A DNA stretch of 64,000 nucleotides from Lasioglossum baleicum (Eukaryota > Arthropoda > Insecta > Hymenoptera > Halictidae): positions 4,898,001 to 4,962,000 of the forward strand of contig NC_134934.1 in NCBI RefSeq assembly GCF_051020765.1. Reading direction: 5' to 3'. Position numbers and translations under genes: made by a program. Below the pieces are notes generated by a model that saw nothing but the letters and a program-made list of their open reading frames with translations, was not told where the DNA came from and did not search any database. Shown here piece by piece: positions 34,560 through 47,486 of the stretch; position 1 is the first letter of the stretch, and each line of letters starts with the position of its first letter.

Positions 34560-34680
34560 CGTAAATCCTATACTAAGATGAGTGTGGCATGAGATATGGA
34601 GAGATGGGTGACATAGGAGAACTGTAAACCAAATCCAATTTCTTGGCCGCGAGACCGAAATAAATAAATACTATTACTAC
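34560..34680 (+). mobile_element. Non-LTR retrotransposon 3' tail, second copy
   Basis: AACTGTAAACCAAATCCAAT...GACCGAAATAAATAAA parallels AATGTAAACCAAGTCACATT...GGCTGAAATAAAG at 28670-28710. This copy ends in a (CTA)n tail rather than (CATA)n, as expected when tails are added afresh on insertion. Confidence 0.6.
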
Positions 34681-37404
34681 TACTACTTAAATCCTATACT
34701 ATGAAGCTCAATTAATGCGTAAACTCGAATTTTTTAAAATTGTGACATGCGGCATTTTTTCTTGCAACCACAGAATTTACATCCGTGGAAACCATTTATA
34801 CGCAGACGTTGGAGCGCGTGACAAAGACACGGGAGCAACTCTTTGAATGAAAATCAACCAGCTAGGATCGACGATCGTGATTACGATGGATCTCGACGGA
34901 TCGTTCGAACCGCAAGTCACAGATGGCATTAGCTCGCGGAACTTTGACGATGCCGCGCAAGAACAACAGCAGGGACGATTGCGATTTATTTACGGCATCC
35001 GACCTTCGATCTTTGACTCGCTACTCGAAGTACGTCCGTCGCAAATTGGAACTGTCGAGAGGAAAACTGGTTGGAGGGATGGGACCGCGGGAGGATGTCC
35101 GCCCAGCGGATATTTTGACAGACGCGGCCGCACCAAGCAGTCGCGTCCATCGCGTCTGGTACTCGCAGATAAGAGCCGGCGTGCGCGCGTGCTCGTCGGG
35201 GGCGTTTTAGGGGCGGTTTTCGATCCTATGGGACTATGGGACTTGACTCGACTCGACTTGGCTTGGCTCGCGGGTCCGTCGCAGCATCGCGTCGCTAGCT
35301 AGCTAACTAGCGAACGACTTCCCTCGGGAAAACGTTGCGCTCATCAACCACGCCGAGGGGTACGCCGTTATTACTGACAAACAATGCGTGTACGAGGCTC
35401 GTGTCGCTCGCTGGTTGACTCGTCGACGAAAGGAGCTGTCTCTTCGACCGATAACGACCCGCATAAGTATACACGCATATACGCTCGTACCTACACGCGG
35501 ACCGTTCGAAACGCCACCGACGTTGTCGCGTTCCGACTTTGGCCTCAACTTAGTTTCCGTTCTCGGACGCGTATGGGAAAATAACTGGCTTTTTTTCTTA
35601 TCACCGACCCCGGTTCCAACAATTCCGTGTGTCGACTACGAACATTGTTACACAGCTTACCGGCGCGGAGCGGCGTACGGTCGCTTATTGCCGCGCGCGG
35701 ATTGTTCAGCTGCCTTGGCGAGGCGACAGAAAAAAAGAACGACGTTTGTAAAGGACACGTTGCGAGCACCTCCGTAAACGTAGCGCAGGTGGCGGTACCA
35801 CGTTCCAAACCGTATCATCGAACAAGAAAACTTTACACGTTCTCCGACCGGGTTCACCCCCGAGTCAACTTGTATGTATTGCGAGGACGCGGAATACGAG
35901 GCACGGAGCACAAACTGCTAAACACGAAACACGGGATATATCGCGGCGCTCACAAGGAATCGTCGGTGCATCGTTGCGTTGTGTACCGAGGCTCGAACTT
36001 CGCGGTCCACCGGAACAACGAGCCGCGGGCATCTGCTCGATATGTACTCGGATATTCGATAGAGTATACCGTGGCTAGCGCAAAATGCCACGACAGACCA
36101 AGGAGTATTAACATCGTTATGGTTTATCTGCGCGTCCTTGGCTAATCTCTGTCCGCGAAAGATTACCGTATCGCAGGAGTTACGTTACGTTACGCCTCTG
36201 CCGCCTTAATACTATACCAGTACGTGGGCGTTTCTATCGCTCCCATCGCTCCCATCGCTCCATCGCTCCCTACGCTTCCGTTGATCGGCGTTTCTCGGAA
36301 GATATACAATACATAGAAGTATTAGATATCCCCGTACACAGTTCCTCCCGGTATTCTTCTGGTCATCTCTTTCGTTCTCTCTTCTTGTGCGCCCCAGTGC
36401 ATCGAGCTTTCTTTTCTTACGGTACATCTTTATTTATTTATCCGGCGAACATGATCATCGAATTAACGGCTTACGAATGTACCACCGTTCATCGTTACTT
36501 GGAAACGAAACGTTCGAATCGAACGTTCGACACATCGCATGCAGAAGGTATAATCCCATAAATTTTGCGAATCAAACTTGAAATTAACTAGAATCAAATA
36601 TACGTTGCTGTTGCAGTTGAAGTTGCGAGGTAGAAAAGGACAAAGTAGGAGCACAGAGGGATTACCGTGAGCGAGGAGAGCCAAGGAGGTCCGAGGAGGT
36701 CTCTGGAGGTCCGAGGAGGGTTGAGGAGAGCCGAGTAGGAACGAGCAAGGCGAAGCGGAACGATGCGTTACGTTCGGTCATGCTGCGTAGCGTTATCGCG
36801 GGTCCGGTCGCCAGCCGATACCTTATCTAGAGTAGTTGCACAGTTCTACTAACAGTGGTTCCCAACTCGAGCACAGTGTGATCTCCTTTTAGATCGGCGA
36901 ATCGTTCGTACGGTCGCGCGTTGCGTCACGTCGTCGTCGGTACAGAAATCGAGACTGGAAACGAACGAAACGAACAAGTACGAGAACAAGGCTGGCAAAA
37001 AACAAACGAGATGGAAAACACTTGTCAAAATCCGAAGCAGGATTGAAAACTTTCGCGATACGCAGCAATCCCGAAGGACAACGAACAACGGAAAGATTCG
37101 TCGATCGAATGCGCGCGACGCGACGTTAACAACAAACGAATACGAATCTAGACGCGAGAAGAGCAGTATCGTTGACGGTAACGATGGCGGCCACCGAGCC
37201 TCGGGAACCACGAAACGCGTCCAACTAGAATTCTGCTCTATACTAAACCGGAGGAAGACTGCTGGTAGGAAGGAGTTAAAAAGTTTCTTCGCCGAGCGCC
37301 GGTGTATCGCAAGATAACTCGTATCGCGGTGGCTGGTACACCGGCCGATAGAACGCCACCCACCATTTCGCGTTGCACGCGTCTAAGATAGAACTCGTCG
37401 TTGT

Positions 37405-37465
37405 CGCCGTCATCGTCACCGTTACCGTTACCGTCACTGTCACCGTCACAGTCGTCGTCGTCGCC
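37405..37465. repeat. Hexamer microsatellite (GTCACC/GTTACC)n
   Basis: About ten six-base units, GTCACC, GTTACC and GTCGTC. A second array of (CCGTTT)n/(CCGTTA)n follows at 37700-37757; the two share the CCGTTA unit and lie about 240 bp apart. Confidence 0.75.
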
Positions 37466-39550
37466 ATCACCACCGCGTATGTCGGATATCGTATCAACTC
37501 GGTTAGTATGCATCATATCATTTAGCATTTCGTGAAATCAGTCGCCGCGAGAATCGCCTCGAATTCGGTCACCCTCGGTGCTGTTCCATCCACGTCTTTC
37601 TACCTACTCTAATGATACCAGACTCATGCTCCTTTTCGTCTATTCTCGCCATTTTCATCAATGCTCACGCGACTATACCCACCTACTATAGTTCTCTTTC
37701 GTTTCCGTTTCCGTTTCCGTTACCGTTACCGTTCCCGTTACCAATACCATTTCCGCAACCGTATTCTTGTGCGTTTATGAAAACGGCCCATGTAAAACCG
37801 CAGACAAATCGACGAACGCTATGCCGAGAAACCAATTATTGCACGAGCGAACTTCGGTCCGACGCGCGACGTTTAGAAAATCACGCGCAACCATCGAGAG
37901 TAAGTAATAGTTTCCAGTCCCTTTGCACGTGGGTTACAAAGCCTATGCACCACGGTACTCGTGCACCTCGAGAAACGCGAAAACAATGGGTACTATACGC
38001 GCGAATATAATCGGCACAACGGTACGCGACAGCCGCGACCGACAAACGAAAACAATCATCGAAAGACGTTCCACGTCGAGACGAACTCTTTATTTGATGC
38101 GTTCCTTTTTAAAAACAACGCGTGTAGAGGTACATACTGGGACTGTTACTTTCCTTCGAAGATTTTTCAGAAACTTCGAAAGTGACGAGAATCGAATTTC
38201 CGAAACTTCGAAATTCGAACCTCCGTAGTAAAAAAAAAAGAGGACTAAAAGAAACGGAGTTTCGAAGCTTCGCACTCCGAAATTTCGCTGGTAAGTTATA
38301 TTTTATACAAGTACGGACACTCCTACATTTCGAAAAAAATACACCACCAGAAGTGAAACAATGATTAAGTTCCGAAGTTCCCTTCGTTCCGTCGAATCTT
38401 CGAAGAGTCGACGCTTCGAAAAAGTAACAGCCCTGGTACATACTCGCTGTTCACGATTCTCGACGACCACCGTTAGCACGTAGGGTTGGTCGAGCAAATT
38501 TAACCGCAAAGGCGGAGCGACCGCAACCGAGGAGAAAGGGATTCTTTTCGTCGCGACGAGCCACTCGCGTTTCTGTGCCGTATATTCGCGTAGCAGCCAT
38601 TTTTAGTCATCCATGATGCGGCGCATCCTCCTCCTTTTCCTCCTTCTCTCGCCATGATTCTCTTCTCTCTTCTATCTAGGAGTCTACCTGCAGGAATCGG
38701 ACATAGGGCATCAAGCATCAACAGTGTCGACGGTTCGCTCACTCGCGAAGTTTGAAAACATCCAATAAGACATTTCGTAAGCAATGCCAACGTTGTTCCA
38801 TTGTTGCGTACATTGACCCTCGACGGTGGAAGATCATCGATGCTAGAAAAATTCTGATAACGAATGGACTTGGACCTTACAGTACAGTCGGTCGATCGTA
38901 GACGCGCGCTTTCGATGGCTCTCTTTCGATCGAGAATGTCTTACGGAAATCATTGTGGCGCGCTCAGTTACTTTGCTGTCTAGTTTCGTGCAATGCTATA
39001 AACTACGAACTACAAACTGTAAACTGTAAAATATAAAGAATCGATGTACCACGAACGAGTAAGTATACGAAAACATGTTCGACGAATCGATCGCCGAGCG
39101 AACGAAAAGGAAGAGGAGTCGACGAAGATGTTGACGAAAGCAAATACGACAAGGGGAGGAAAAGGAATGTAGGTATACGGATCAACGAACAGTCACGGAT
39201 CGAAATTATGACGCAAACAACCGGCCGTTCGTACGCGACCCCGTGATTCATAACGCGTACCTTACCGAGTACAATTCATCGAGTTTATTTATACCAGAGC
39301 CTTTCTTCCTCTCGATAGCTTTCCCGACGCGCGACCAGAGCTTCGGACACTCCAATACTCCAATTCGAAGAGAAAACCAACAATCCAATTCGAGGCTCAA
39401 AATTACGTAAACGATATCATATGTACCTACATACCATAATATGGCATAAAATAGTACAGTGTAAGGTAACGTAACATATAATAAAATATGTATATTGTGA
39501 TACAATGAGAAAGAACGCTTACGCGAGACGCTCCCAGCTTCCGGCAGCAT

Positions 39551-40079
39551 ATTTTTTGAGGAGTTAGAACTATTAGTTTACTACATGACGTGGAAAAGAA
39601 ATCTTTGAAAAAATTGCAATTGGTTGGAATCACAGGGAAAATGCTAAAAGTTGTTGTTTACAATTTTTTATGTGAGCCTATATATTGAACATTTTAAAAA
39701 TACATTTTATAATAAAAAATTTTCATCAAAATGCGGGCATAAAAAGATGAAGAAGAATCCGTAAAAATCGTGAATCTTTCAACATCGTGAAAAACTGCGA
39801 CTTTCTCCGTGTTTAAACGTTTGTCGCTCATTGAAACGTTGACCGATGTTGATGAAAATTTCAGGATATGTATAATGGTTACATAAACAACATATAAACA
39901 ACAACTTTTAGTATTTTCTCTGTAATTCCAACCAATTCTAATTGTTTTAAAGATTTCTTATTATCGTCGTGTAGTAAACTGATTGTTCTAACTCCTCAAA
40001 GAAAATCCCAGTCGTATGATCAAATATTAAAAAAGCTATCGTCTTCTTACAAGTGTCCGAATATTAATAAGAGTCACTG
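39551..40079. mobile_element. Damaged relative of the Tc1-type foldback family
   Basis: The right end AGTGTCCGAATATTAATAAGAGTCACTG, followed by TA, matches the end of the element at 14610-14892. The inside repeats GGAATCACAGGGAAAATGCT-type text in inverted orientation (about 39630 and 39920). The left terminus is not found and may have been lost near 39551. Confidence 0.6.
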
Positions 40080-40081
40080 TA

Positions 40082-43000
40082 GCGTGGTTGTCCGATTCCA
40101 TCGTTAGCTGTTCGATTGCAGTTGTTCGATAGTTGAACTATTTACGCGTGGAGGTCGCAATCCCCCGATCCCGTAAAACCGTCGAGCAAAACTACTTACC
40201 GCATTCGCGTGGACGACGTTTGGTTATCTGCCGATGAATCTGACCATTCTTCCTTCTCTTCATCATCGCGCGCTCAATTCCTTTCCGCGTTCGTCTTTGA
40301 ATCTATCGATTGATGCCAGACCGGACCTATCCTCCCGATGATCGCGATGGTTTCGTTCACCGTCACGACGATCGCACGTTACTCCGAAAAAAATAAACGT
40401 ATTCAGTCTCGATTTCGATTCGAAACGCCTTGCTTTTCACTTACAATATTTATACAATAACAAGAAAATACAAGCAATAAAAGTCTATATTGATCATTTA
40501 TTAGTTATGCACATAACGAAGAACCAGCGGCAAAGTGAAACTGCTGCAGTTCGCTCGACATAAAAAAAGTGAGAGAAAGAGAGACGGAGAGATAGAGAGA
40601 GCGTGAGTACGAGAATATGAGAGGGAGCGCGCGCAAAAGAGAGAGAGAGAACAATCGCTTCTCTTTGAATCGTCAAACAACCGAGTGCAATATAGATTAT
40701 TCTGCCCTTAATTTTATCGAGAAAAAGCTGTACAAACCCGCTTTAGAATCAATAAGAAAACCAAACTAAATGTAGATACATTTACTGAAAGCGTTCAACT
40801 GGTCGGGGATACGGCTACAGCGCAGCGTATTGGTTAGATGGAGGATCTCAGTGGCCATGTATGCAACGTGCAACGTGCAATGTGGAATGTGGTGGGAGTA
40901 TCGCGAATAGTACCGAGGAAAACTATGCGTACCGTCGACGTAGATCGTTGCAGCCCAAGGTACTTACCTCCGTTCGCACGTATGCGCCAATTCCATCGGT
41001 TTCTGTTTATCGTCAAACGCGCATGCGTCCCTTTTATCGTTTACCAGCAAAACGCGTTTCTGTTATCAGTTAAACAGAATATATATTATTATGTATACCC
41101 ATGTACATATACATATAGGTTCGTGTACACGTGTATCCATATATACATATATACATATGTATACAATACATGTACGATACATTCTGTTCGACTAGTCCCC
41201 TCCCGAATGTTTTCTTGTTCCACTGTGCGGCGTTACTAATCTTGCCCGCTTCGTTACATCCCCTTTCGAAATCCAACTTTTTTTCCTGTTCTTTTCCATT
41301 TTGTGATTAATCCGTCGACGCCACCACTGTCGATTCGCCTCTTTCCGACTACCGTGCATTAAAAGCGATTCAAATGTTTCAGCTTACGAAAATCACGAGG
41401 CTCTATATTTATTTAGATTTTGTGGAATTCTTATTACAATATGTGCTTGGATAAAGAAACTTATCGAAACGATTTCCATGCTAGTAATTTCATAATTTCA
41501 ATAATTGTTGAACTGCTAAAATTAGATGGATGAAATATAAAACAGTTATTTTATAACGTAATAAAAAGTCGTTAAGGGGGATGATATTAATTCTTATCTT
41601 ATTCCTGCTTCCCGCAATCAATGCAGAATATTTTTATTTCGCATAAAGATCCGCAGTCTAATAATTGTAAAATGAAAAATATAAAATCGGTCATTTGATT
41701 GGCAGCGGATTGAACAAACGCACTGGCTGCACGATATTCACTGCATCTCTTGCAAAAATACAATAGTTGAAATACGCACGTATCCTTTTCCGTTTTCTTT
41801 CTGCAACGTATTTATCGCAAGAAATAAATAATTGCAACGCAACGTAGCGCAAGTCGGTAAATAGGTAGGGCTGTTTTATTTACCCTTCCTGGATCGCGAG
41901 CCCTATTCGTACTCGAGAGAGCGATACGACAGAAAAGAAAAGGTGCGGAGTTCGAATTGAAAAATGAAGGCGCGTCATCGCATCGGTGCGCCGCTTGACC
42001 TTTTCAAAATTTGTTCTCGCAATGACTCACCGGCAGGCACTTCGTTTTCTTCCGTACGATGAGCCAGCGTTAAACGAAAACAAATTACCTGCGCCTGCGA
42101 CCAAGAAAGTCCGGTCAACACGATCTACAAAGCACCGGTGACAAGGTTCAAATGCGGCTGACAAAGGGTATACAATTGGCATTCGGAATCTGGCAAAACA
42201 GGCCGCATCTTAGCATGAATCATCGCGCAGATCCATGCTACCGTTACTACCAGCTAATATTCCGCTACCAACTATGATAATACGCGACAACAATAGCGTA
42301 AAACAACGACCAATCAACAAATTTTCTGGTTCACTGGTATCAGGTAATTGGATCGATTTAGCCGAACAAATCGATATCGATCAATCTAGATCGGTCAAGG
42401 GTACATACCGAGTTACTGTAAACAAATCCGTATCCACGGCTAAGTTTATTCGTTCGTTTGTCTTTCATAAGCTCGGCCGATCGATCGATCCGATTCACGT
42501 GTCCATTACTATTCATTCATCCAATTTACCGCGTGTTTCGCGTATGCCGTATCGCGTTTCGCATTTCGGCTCGCCGCTACGTGTCACAAATAAAGTCAAC
42601 GCTTGCTCGTTCGAATACCGGTTCAAGTGGCAAAATAATTAAGCTACTGTTATTTACAACTCTGTCAAAAAGATTTCCCATTGATGATAATTGAACTGCT
42701 ACCGCGCAATGGTACCTTCAACTTCAACGAACAACAAAAACAACTTATTGAATTGTATTGCTAGCAAAACGAACCAGCAAATTGTCGTTATCGCTTTCGG
42801 TTAATTACCCACGCGAAACTATGCCGGTATCCCCTCCAAGGTGAAGACAACTCGACACGAAACTAAGTATACATATACGTACGACAAAAATGGAGGATTG
42901 GACAACCGGCCAAAGGTCAATTTCGACTTTGCTGCCGACGAGCAAGCAACCTTATTCTTAGACCAACTCTACGAGTCGCATGTCGTCACGTACCGATAAC

Positions 43001-44141
43001 TGCCGTAAAAATGTCTACTCTAGTATCACGGTATGACCTACATCGATCTTCCATGGACTATGCCTATCGTGCATCTTTTTCGCTTTCTCTTAGAATTTTG
43101 ATTTTAGTCGAATTTCATCTGTTAATAATTTCGAAAACCAGACGATACCCCGTTCCGTGAAACGCATTCGAAAGAACAATGAGAAACAGAGGATAAAAAA
43201 GTGCTTCGTTCAAACACGTTTCTTAAAGTCAACTTTATTCTATTTTCCCTTGAACGTATTCGATTCTGGCCAGATTAATTATCGCATCTACATATATGTA
43301 TAACTGCTCGTGTTTCCCGTTCACAATTTCGGTACAGTTCTGGGAAAACAATGATCAAAATTAATTTGTACCCTGTGCAGTGTACAGTTCTACGTTATGA
43401 CCTACAAAAATGCTCGCGTAGAACGCGTACAGTTTTCTTTTTTTTCAGAGGGAGGAAAATGGAGGAATAACGTACTCTGAAAAATTGCATGTTCGCATCC
43501 GACTCGGGCGCCTTCTATCTATCCTATATCCTATATCCTGTGTACTGTATACTGTGTAGCGTATCGTAAGAACATTAATCGATTTTTCATTTGTTACATT
43601 CTTCGCAGAAAACGTGGGTAGCACTGGTATTAAGTATTAGGTACAATGTAATTCGTTTTGCAATCTTCTACGAAATAGTTCTCTCCGTTCAACGTACTCT
43701 CTGATTTAAATCCACGAGCACGTGCACGCAAGAAAAGATTTACATGTATCTGGTTGCCATTGTATTCCGGATAGTTGTAAAATAAATGCATTTTATGAAC
43801 GCGGTTAAAATGTACAATTCCATGCTATGATTTCACACCTTTAGTACGAACAAGACAATGGACGGGCGCATGCCACAGAATCAAGGAACGTACATATAGC
43901 ACTTTCATCAAAGAATTCTTTAATCAAAGATAAACCAACAAAACAAACGTATAAACACGGTGGTGAATCGATGAGGTAATCAACAAAGAGAAAGGAAGTG
44001 ATTGGGTATTATTGGCGCAAATTGCAACGTTCTCGTTGGAAGAGTGCACAGTAATCGAAATACTCTGATCGCTTCCCGTTTCCAACTCCAACCGATCGGC
44101 TAGATCGGGTACGCAATTGGTATCCAACTAGAAGACTATCC
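40082..44141. other. Intergenic; possible Tom40 3' UTR near the right end
   Basis: Mostly AT-rich, no recognised gene. A TATACA-type microsatellite lies at about 41090-41165, a GA-rich tract at about 40570-40650, and a hAT-like MITE fragment at 41608-41660. A 135-codon plus-strand frame at 42235-42642 starts with ATG but has no recognisable similarity. The right end presumably contains the Tom40 3' UTR. Confidence 0.45.
41608..41660. mobile_element. hAT-like MITE fragment (TAGACTGCGG family)
   Basis: TCCCGCAATCAATGCAGAAT...GATCCGCAGTCTA is the reverse complement of the left end of the element at 16679. The other end is absent. Confidence 0.65.
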
Positions 44142-45501
44142 TTAACCGATTATTAGGCCACAGCCCAATCTAAAGTGTTGTTTGCTATGATTCATCATGC
44201 CGCTTAACGCGAACGAAAATGGCAGTGGTTGTAATTTCTTTTCCAAGACAGCACCGACCGTCCAATTCGTGTCGACGCTTCCTACAAAAAGAAATCCCCA
44301 ATTATTTTAAGCTTCCTTTTCGCAAATTTCGCTGCATCCGATCGAAAACGAACACTATACCTCTAAACACTAAATCGGCCTTGGGTAAATCCACTTGATA
44401 AGCAATAGTTCCTGTAGCTTCCTGTATCCGGCTATTAATTTCTAACTCTGCACCAACTTGCAACTGTTGACTGGCTCTCTGATGAAAGCAGAGATGGCAA
44501 CCAGATAATCCTGATGGAAAAACGGGCATATTAAGATCGAGACATGTTTCCAATGTTAGAATTTCAAGTTGGAATCGAATTAAAAAAACGCACCGAGACT
44601 ACCGCTGATGGTGGAATCTCCATTCGTATATCTTCCGGCGAGCGAAACAACAGCTACTTGACCACCTGGTACAGCGGGTCCCCGTTGATAAGCCAGTTCC
44701 CCGCCGAGTGCAACAGACGGTGTTACACTATGAAGGTAGTGCATCACAAAAACACCTGAAAACAATTTATCCCTCTACGTACGCTGTAATATTACATTCG
44801 TGATTCCACTATTCTATATCTCGCGCGCTTACCAGAAGCGTCGACTATATCTGGATTAGCTACTGTCAAAGAGGCTGTATAGGCAGCACCACGATAATCC
44901 GTTGTCATCTGCACAGCGGTAAATTTATTTTTCTGTACTTGGGTCGCTAGCTTTCCTCTTAATCTCTGTCCGAACTGATGAATCACATTGGCATTAAGAT
45001 TTCCGCTTGGATCGATGTCACCTAGCAATACCGGATAACCTTCCGTAGGTACTGGTTGTTTCGTACCAACGTACGTTGCTCCGAATCTGTATCCAGACGG
45101 ACTGGAGGAACTCAAGTTTATCGTATGAGAAATTTGGAAGTGATTACTGAGTCCCTTACTGACCATCAACTTTGCTCCTTCGAAATTTACAGGGAACACA
45201 TCTGTCATAACATTGATGTACATTAGTAAAACTCGTTACATTAGTAGAACTTATTACATTAGTGGTACTCGTCGCGTTTAATAGCATTAGTAGAATGGAT
45301 GAAATCGATGGAGATACCTTTGCATTTCTTATGGAGGTCTTCGATTGTGCCTGGATTTTCCATACGTTCCGCGACATCGGTGGACGCGAATAGTCCCGTG
45401 GATGAATCTTGCTTTCCCACATTGGGCAGTACACTTGTACCTGGAGGTGGTGGCGGCGGCGGTGGTGGCGGTGGAGCTGCAGCGGCTAGTACGTTTCCCA
45501 T
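44142..45501 (-). CDS. Tom40: Tom40, mitochondrial import receptor channel
   Basis: Five exons: 45501-45318, 45201-44833, 44755-44594, 44510-44361, 44281-44142 (TAA 44144-44142), giving 334 residues, close to the insect family length. All splice sites are GT-AG and all phases agree. Tom40 forms the beta-barrel pore of the TOM complex in the mitochondrial outer membrane. Family signatures include LHKKCKDVFPVNFEGAKLMV, KGLSNHFQISHTINL, GGELAYQRGP, the DLPKAD block before VFRG, and SVDTNWTVGAVLEKK near the C-terminus. The N-terminus is MGNVLAAAA followed by about 11 prolines, then a Thr/Asp-rich linker; proline-rich starts are usual for animal Tom40. The start is the only ATG before the conserved region. 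Function is certain from the family; nothing odd was seen. Confidence 0.96.
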
Positions 45502-46483
45502 TTTTGCTCGATTGTATGGTTAACAATGATTTCGCGAATTCTGATTTTTCCGATACGAATGCCGGTGCACTGGAAATATTTCAGCAAACGTGCACCTGTA
45601 CGTTGTAAACGTACCTCCAATACTTGTTTCTATGAAATTCGTCAGCGAAAAATCCTCGCGGTTAAACGAGTCGGCGTGCTTCTCCGGGAGTCGCCATTTG
45701 TAAGAAATAACCACTGGTACTGTAGTCACAAGATACGCAAGGGTACACGTAAGTACTTACGTGTAGCTACTTTTACCTACTTACATGCACAAACTATGTT
45801 ACATATAGATACATGTGTGTAGAATTGCCTGTGTGTTTCTTGGGTGAATACGCAACGTAATATCCTTACGCATATTGATTCATGTTTATTGAATAACAAG
45901 TAGAAAACAAAACATTTTAATGAATCAATCGTTAAACATTCAAAGATACGTATTATTTAAATACGGTCATAATTCAGAGACCGTGAGATTATCTCATAAG
46001 ATGCATAAGATAATAATAGAGAGTACACTTGATTGGCTTCCATGATCCCGGTCTGGCTTATCGACTTTTACGTCTTTACTAGTCTTTACGATCACTGATA
46101 TAATCAGATATAATATATCAGTATATCAGTTCTTTCATTCTATACTCTATTTATACATTCTTTCAATTGTGTACTGTGTACTTCGATGCTCCATATACAT
46201 TGCCGTACATTTATTTACACAGCATGTAAACTGTAAATAAATTCTGTACCTGAAGACTTATACATCTCGTAATCTAAAATCGCGTTCTTTCAATAAAAAA
46301 AAACCCTTACATTGACTCCTTAATTTTCGAATGTTCTTTTACAGTATTCTCTAGCTTATACAAGAAATACAGTGACTAAATAGTTCATTAGGCTTAAACA
46401 TATAGGCGAGATCTTTTAATAACATATACAAACGAATAAAGAGATACAATAACGTTATGAATTGTTCTACAGAAACGAATGGC
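45502..46483. other. Spacer between Tom40 and mRpL14
   Basis: Holds the Tom40 promoter and 5' UTR on the right of 45501 and the mRpL14 3' UTR on the left of 46484 (both genes are leftward). Candidate AATAAA signals on the minus strand occur near 45892 and 46148. AT-rich; no coding potential seen. Confidence 0.55.
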
Positions 46484-46997
46484 TTAAACAAATTTTGTGG
46501 CAATAGCTAGTAATTTGGTATAATCGGCTCCCTTGCTGTGCGTCTTTTCTTTCATAATTGTCCGTAAAATATGTGGAATCGGTACATGAATTCTGGTTCC
46601 CACAGGTGTTCCACTATCGTCTATCAGAACTAAGTTGTTACTGTCAAATTTTGGAACTTTTGGATTCTGAGTCTGTTTTAAGCCAACCAATATACCTTTC
46701 TTCTTCTCTCCTTTTATCGCAACCAGCACTTTGTCTCCTATATCGTTTAAAGGAAACCATGAGAGAGAACCAATCACACACATTGAATCTACTGTCGATA
46801 GACTCACCTATATATCCGACTCCTTTTTTATTGTAAACATGTATGCATCGCGGTGGTTTTCCTTCCATCATAGCTTGCTTTCCTATTTCACTATTATCCA
46901 CAACCCTTAATCGCGTTAATTTGATTATTTGGCTAGACGTTGTCGATGTGGAAATACTTCTAGAAAACAATTTAAATAATGCACCGCCTGTAGACAT
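46484..46997 (-). CDS. mRpL14: mRpL14, mitochondrial large ribosomal subunit protein uL14m
   Basis: Two coding exons, 46997-46808 and 46737-46484, give 147 residues. The family signature runs RLRVVDNSEIGKQAMMEGKP, VGYIGDKVLVAIKGEKKKG, and KFDSNNLVLIDDSGTPVGTR, which are hallmarks of uL14 proteins. The N-terminus (MSTGGALFKLFSRSISTSTT) is basic and Ser/Thr-rich with no acids, as in a mitochondrial presequence. A TTTTTCAG acceptor 14 nt upstream of the ATG shows a 5' UTR intron. The only intron in the coding part is 70 bp. The gene diverges from mRpS28. Confidence 0.95.
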
Positions 46998-47486
46998 TTC
47001 TGCAAAGTTATCTGAAAAATTCAATATACATGTTATTTTGCATGAAACAGATTATGTAAATTGCGTACAATAGCTTACATTACACACGGCTCTTTACTTA
47101 ATTAAAAGTACTTTATGGTTTTTCTTGATATTATTTAATCTCAAATGGTGTAAGAAGCTCAACACATATAAACTCGATAATTAACACCATTTCAGCAAAG
47201 GTTTAATATTGTACGATTTACATAGTATTTAACATTTAAACCTAATGATTTTTCACTTCGTTTTCATGGAAGCCGTATAATTTACTTGAGTATTTAACGG
47301 AAATTACCTTACAATCGTGATAAGTTTGTTTGTCAATATTAATTTTATTTTCAGTAGCCAATTGAATACATGTATTTACGTGGAAACTACCAGAGGTTAA
47401 AGAGAAGGCGAATGGTTGAACAGTTGAACATAACCTAAATATACACGAAATAGTGTCAGCCAAACGCATGCTTTTCATATGGGAAC
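46998..47486. promoter_or_regulatory. Divergent promoter region, mRpL14 / mRpS28
   Basis: The start codons of two mitochondrial ribosomal protein genes face away from each other 489 bp apart. The mRpL14 side includes a 5' UTR exon start at 47011 and part of a UTR intron. No TATA box or known promoter motif is obvious. A shared bidirectional promoter is inferred from the arrangement only. Confidence 0.5.

Larger units (their letters stand above)
33613..39550. other. Intergenic region with simple repeats and a LINE tail
   Basis: No convincing exon. CpG-rich sequence with many short ORFs on both strands. Simple repeats: (CCGAT)n at about 34371-34390, degenerate GGAGGTCCGAGGA units at about 36680-36730, and hexamer arrays at 37405-37465 and 37700-37757. 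A LINE 3' end lies at 34560-34680. Confidence 0.5.

Noticed and set aside
34847..35302. 151-codon plus-strand ORF
   Set aside because: Begins like a protein but turns into CpG-rich Arg/Gly text, with no similarity, neighbour exon or splice site that I could support.
37405..37757. Possible CRISPR-like or satellite array
   Set aside because: Units are only six bases long and degenerate, with no spacers; these are ordinary microsatellites.
42235..42642. 135-codon plus-strand ORF with ATG
   Set aside because: No recognisable family, no hydrophobic or repeated pattern and no supporting splice or poly(A) context; length is within chance for this region.
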